In this document: positions 62,228 through 64,000 of the stretch, piece by piece
Layout: every line of letters begins with the position of its first letter
Position numbering within the stretch: position 1 is the stretch's first letter
Assembly: GCF_044793635.1 (NCBI RefSeq)
Contig: NZ_CP084992.1
Location: forward strand, 3,224,001-3,288,000
Source of the DNA: Virgibacillus_F necropolis_A
GTDB lineage: Bacteria; Bacillota; Bacilli; Bacillales; Amphibacillaceae
Direction of reading: 5' to 3'
Length of the DNA: 64,000 nt
Position numbers and translations under genes: made by a program
Notes under the pieces: model-generated
Told to the model about the DNA's origin: nothing
Seen by the model: the letters and a program-made list of their open reading frames with translations, nothing else
Databases searched by the model: none

Positions 62228-63877
62228 ATGGCAGAGAAAAAAGGTATGGATGTTTCAAACGGAAAAGACGTGGAGCGTGAGACATTAACAACGCGTCAGG
62301 GACGCCCGGTGACAGATAACCAAAACATCCGTACAATTGGTGATCGTGGTCCTGCTACACTTGAGAATTACGATTTCATTGAAAAGATTTCCCATTTTGA
62401 TCGGGAAGAGGTACCCGAGCGTATAGTTCATGCACGTGGTTCTGGAGCATTTGGATATTTTGAAACGTACGGAAAAGTTGGGGATGATCCAGTAGAGAAG
62501 TTTACTCGTGCAAAAGTATTTTCAGGTGCTGGGAAAAGAACACCGTTGATGGTTCGTTTCTCAACAGTGGCAGGATCAAAAGATTCGCCGGAAACAGAAA
62601 GAGACCCACGCGGGTTCGCAATAAAAATGTATACGGAAGATGGCAACTGGGATCTGGTTGGGAATAATCTAAAAATTTTCTTTATCCGTGATGCGATGAA
62701 GTTCCCTGATATGATTCATGCGTTTAAAGCTGATCCGGTTTCGAACGTTCCAAATCCTCAGCGGATGTTTGACTTTGTTTCCCGTTCCCCTGAGGCTACA
62801 CATATGATTACATTTGTATTTTCTCCGTGGGGAATTCCAGCAACATACCGCCACATGCAGGGTTCTGGTGTAAACACCTATAAATGGGTAGATGAAAAAG
62901 GGGAGGCTGTGTTAGTAAAGTATCACTGGGAGCCGAAGTCAGGCATCCGTAACTTAACACAAGAAGAAGCAAGTGCCATTCAAGCGAAAAACGTCGGTCA
63001 TGCGACACAAGATTTATATGAAGCGATAGAGCGCGGAGATTATCCTGAATGGGAGCTTTTTGTGCAGATTATGGAGGATGGTTATCACCCGGAACTTGAT
63101 TTTGATCCGCTTGATGATACGAAACTGTGGCCAGAGGATAAGTTCCCTTGGTTGCCTGTGGGTCGTATGGTCCTTGATCGCAATCCAGTGAATTTCCATG
63201 CGGAGATTGAACAGGCTGCATTCGGTACAGGGGTCCTTGTCGATGGAATGGATTTCTCAGACGATAAAATGCTGCAAGGTCGTACTTTCTCATACTCTGA
63301 TACGCAGCGCTATCGTGTAGGTGCAAACTATTTAAAATTACCTGTGAACGCACCAAAAGCACCTGTTCGCACAAACCAGCATCGTGGCCAAATGGATATC
63401 CATAACCCGAAGGAATTTGGAGATAATCCACATATTAACTATGAGCCATCGATGAAAGGCGGCCTTCGGGAAGCAAGTGAAGAAGAACCTCCACAACACC
63501 GTCCAACTTATAATGCGGCGGCTATGAGTGCACCAATTGATCGTCCTAACAACTACGGCCAAGCAGGCGATACATATCGTAGCTTTGAAGATTGGGAGCG
63601 CGATGAATTGATCGAAAACCTTTCCGGAGCACTTGCGGTATGCGACAAACGAATTCAAGATGCCATGATTGGGCACTTCACTCATGCCGATAAAGACTAT
63701 GGTCGCCGTGTGAAGGAAGGTATCGAAAAGAAAATGAAAGAAATGGAAGAAAAAAAGATGGAAGACAAAGTCCTTGGACGTGATGCAAGTAAATCGAAAT
63801 ATGGTCAAGGTTCGCTAGCTGAGAATGAAGCAACAGAAGATGCTGTAAAGAAAAGCCACGAAGCTGATCCTTATTAA
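62228..63877 (+). CDS. Catalase (monofunctional haem)
   Basis: 549 residues with the haem catalase core: distal His in ERIVHARGSGAFGYFETY, Asn in VGNNLKIFFIRDAMKFPD and the proximal Tyr in RTFSYSDTQRYRVG. A catalase-related C-terminal domain follows, then a charged tail (about 510-549) ending in KKSHEADPY, which is longer than usual for KatA. GAGGAGG precedes ATG 62228. The palindrome upstream suggests peroxide regulation. Confidence 0.95.
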   Translation: MAEKKGMDVSNGKDVERETLTTRQGRPVTDNQNIRTIGDRGPATLENYDFIEKISHFDREEVPERIVHARGSGAFGYFETYGKVGDDPVEKFTRAKVFSGAGKRTPLMVRFSTVAGSKDSPETERDPRGFAIKMYTEDGNWDLVGNNLKIFFIRDAMKFPDMIHAFKADPVSNVPNPQRMFDFVSRSPEATHMITFVFSPWGIPATYRHMQGSGVNTYKWVDEKGEAVLVKYHWEPKSGIRNLTQEEASAIQAKNVGHATQDLYEAIERGDYPEWELFVQIMEDGYHPELDFDPLDDTKLWPEDKFPWLPVGRMVLDRNPVNFHAEIEQAAFGTGVLVDGMDFSDDKMLQGRTFSYSDTQRYRVGANYLKLPVNAPKAPVRTNQHRGQMDIHNPKEFGDNPHINYEPSMKGGLREASEEEPPQHRPTYNAAAMSAPIDRPNNYGQAGDTYRSFEDWERDELIENLSGALAVCDKRIQDAMIGHFTHADKDYGRRVKEGIEKKMKEMEEKKMEDKVLGRDASKSKYGQGSLAENEATEDAVKKSHEADPY

Positions 63878-63971
63878 TTATAAGGTAAGGACAATCACTT
63901 CTTCAGAATACTACAAGAGCAGGAACAGCCCTTTCCCCTTATTCTGGGTTTACTGGAAAAAAGTGAGGTTA

Positions 63972-64000
63972 ATGATGACAAAAGTGATGGGGCTAGTCTA
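63972..64000 (+). CDS. Start of a further gene (partial)
   Basis: GTGAGG is followed by ATG 63972/63975 and the codons for MTKVMGLV up to the window edge. It resembles the first strand of a flavodoxin-type reductase but is too short to assign. Confidence 0.5.

Overview
The window looks like chromosomal DNA of a low-GC, spore-forming, probably halotolerant member of the Bacillaceae (Virgibacillus/Oceanobacillus/Lentibacillus type). The reasons are AGGAGG ribosome binding sites, frequent TTG/GTG starts, and Bacillus-type genes: yjcF-yjcG-yjcH, an MhqR-type quinone regulon, YolD, and DUF421, DUF2935, DUF3231, DUF4317, DUF4181, DUF4083 and CBO0543 families. It also carries a Bacillaceae GC-rich repeat. 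I see no rRNA, CRISPR or prophage. One tRNA-Val is present.

Layout. 1-5 kb: a membrane-protein gene split by an intact IS110-family (IS1111-type) element, then an arylsulfotransferase-like protein. 5-10 kb: a MITE, an alpha/beta hydrolase, small proteins, a DinB-fold protein, an endonuclease I homologue and a DUF421 protein. 10-12.3 kb: mhqR, a ring-cleaving dioxygenase and an FMN reductase, with a perfect operator palindrome. 12.4-19 kb: DUF421, the yjcHGF cluster and a heterodimeric ABC exporter with one degenerate ATPase site. 19-29 kb: accessory DNA with repeats, gene remnants, lipoproteins, a frameshifted gene and an ABC transporter next to a LytTR regulator built on a dead ABC ATPase. 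29-44 kb: tRNA-Val, DUF families, SelO, an SOS-box YolD operon, another MITE, a MaoC/MBL pair and an MFS exporter behind a leader peptide and an RBS-sequestering hairpin. 44.8-55.7 kb: the lower meta-cleavage pathway in two blocks (GntR-mhpF-mhpE; IclR divergent from dehydrogenase-hydratase-decarboxylase-tautomerase). An ECF sigma/anti-sigma pair and a decayed HTH/PIN pair lie between the blocks. 56-64 kb: a serine hydrolase broken by one stop codon, a VOC protein, methionine aminopeptidase between duplicated terminators, a Rieske oxidoreductase, a DUF2935 protein and catalase.

The strongest new signals are four. (1) A MITE family with GGCT...AGCC ends, an 8-bp target duplication at all three full copies, and covarying internal hairpins. 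(2) The IS1111-type element, whose empty site can be rebuilt exactly and whose noncoding end holds a candidate guide RNA. (3) A possible translational attenuator in front of the MFS exporter. (4) The LytTR/dead-ABC regulator. Family names come from recognising sequence patterns. No database search was run.
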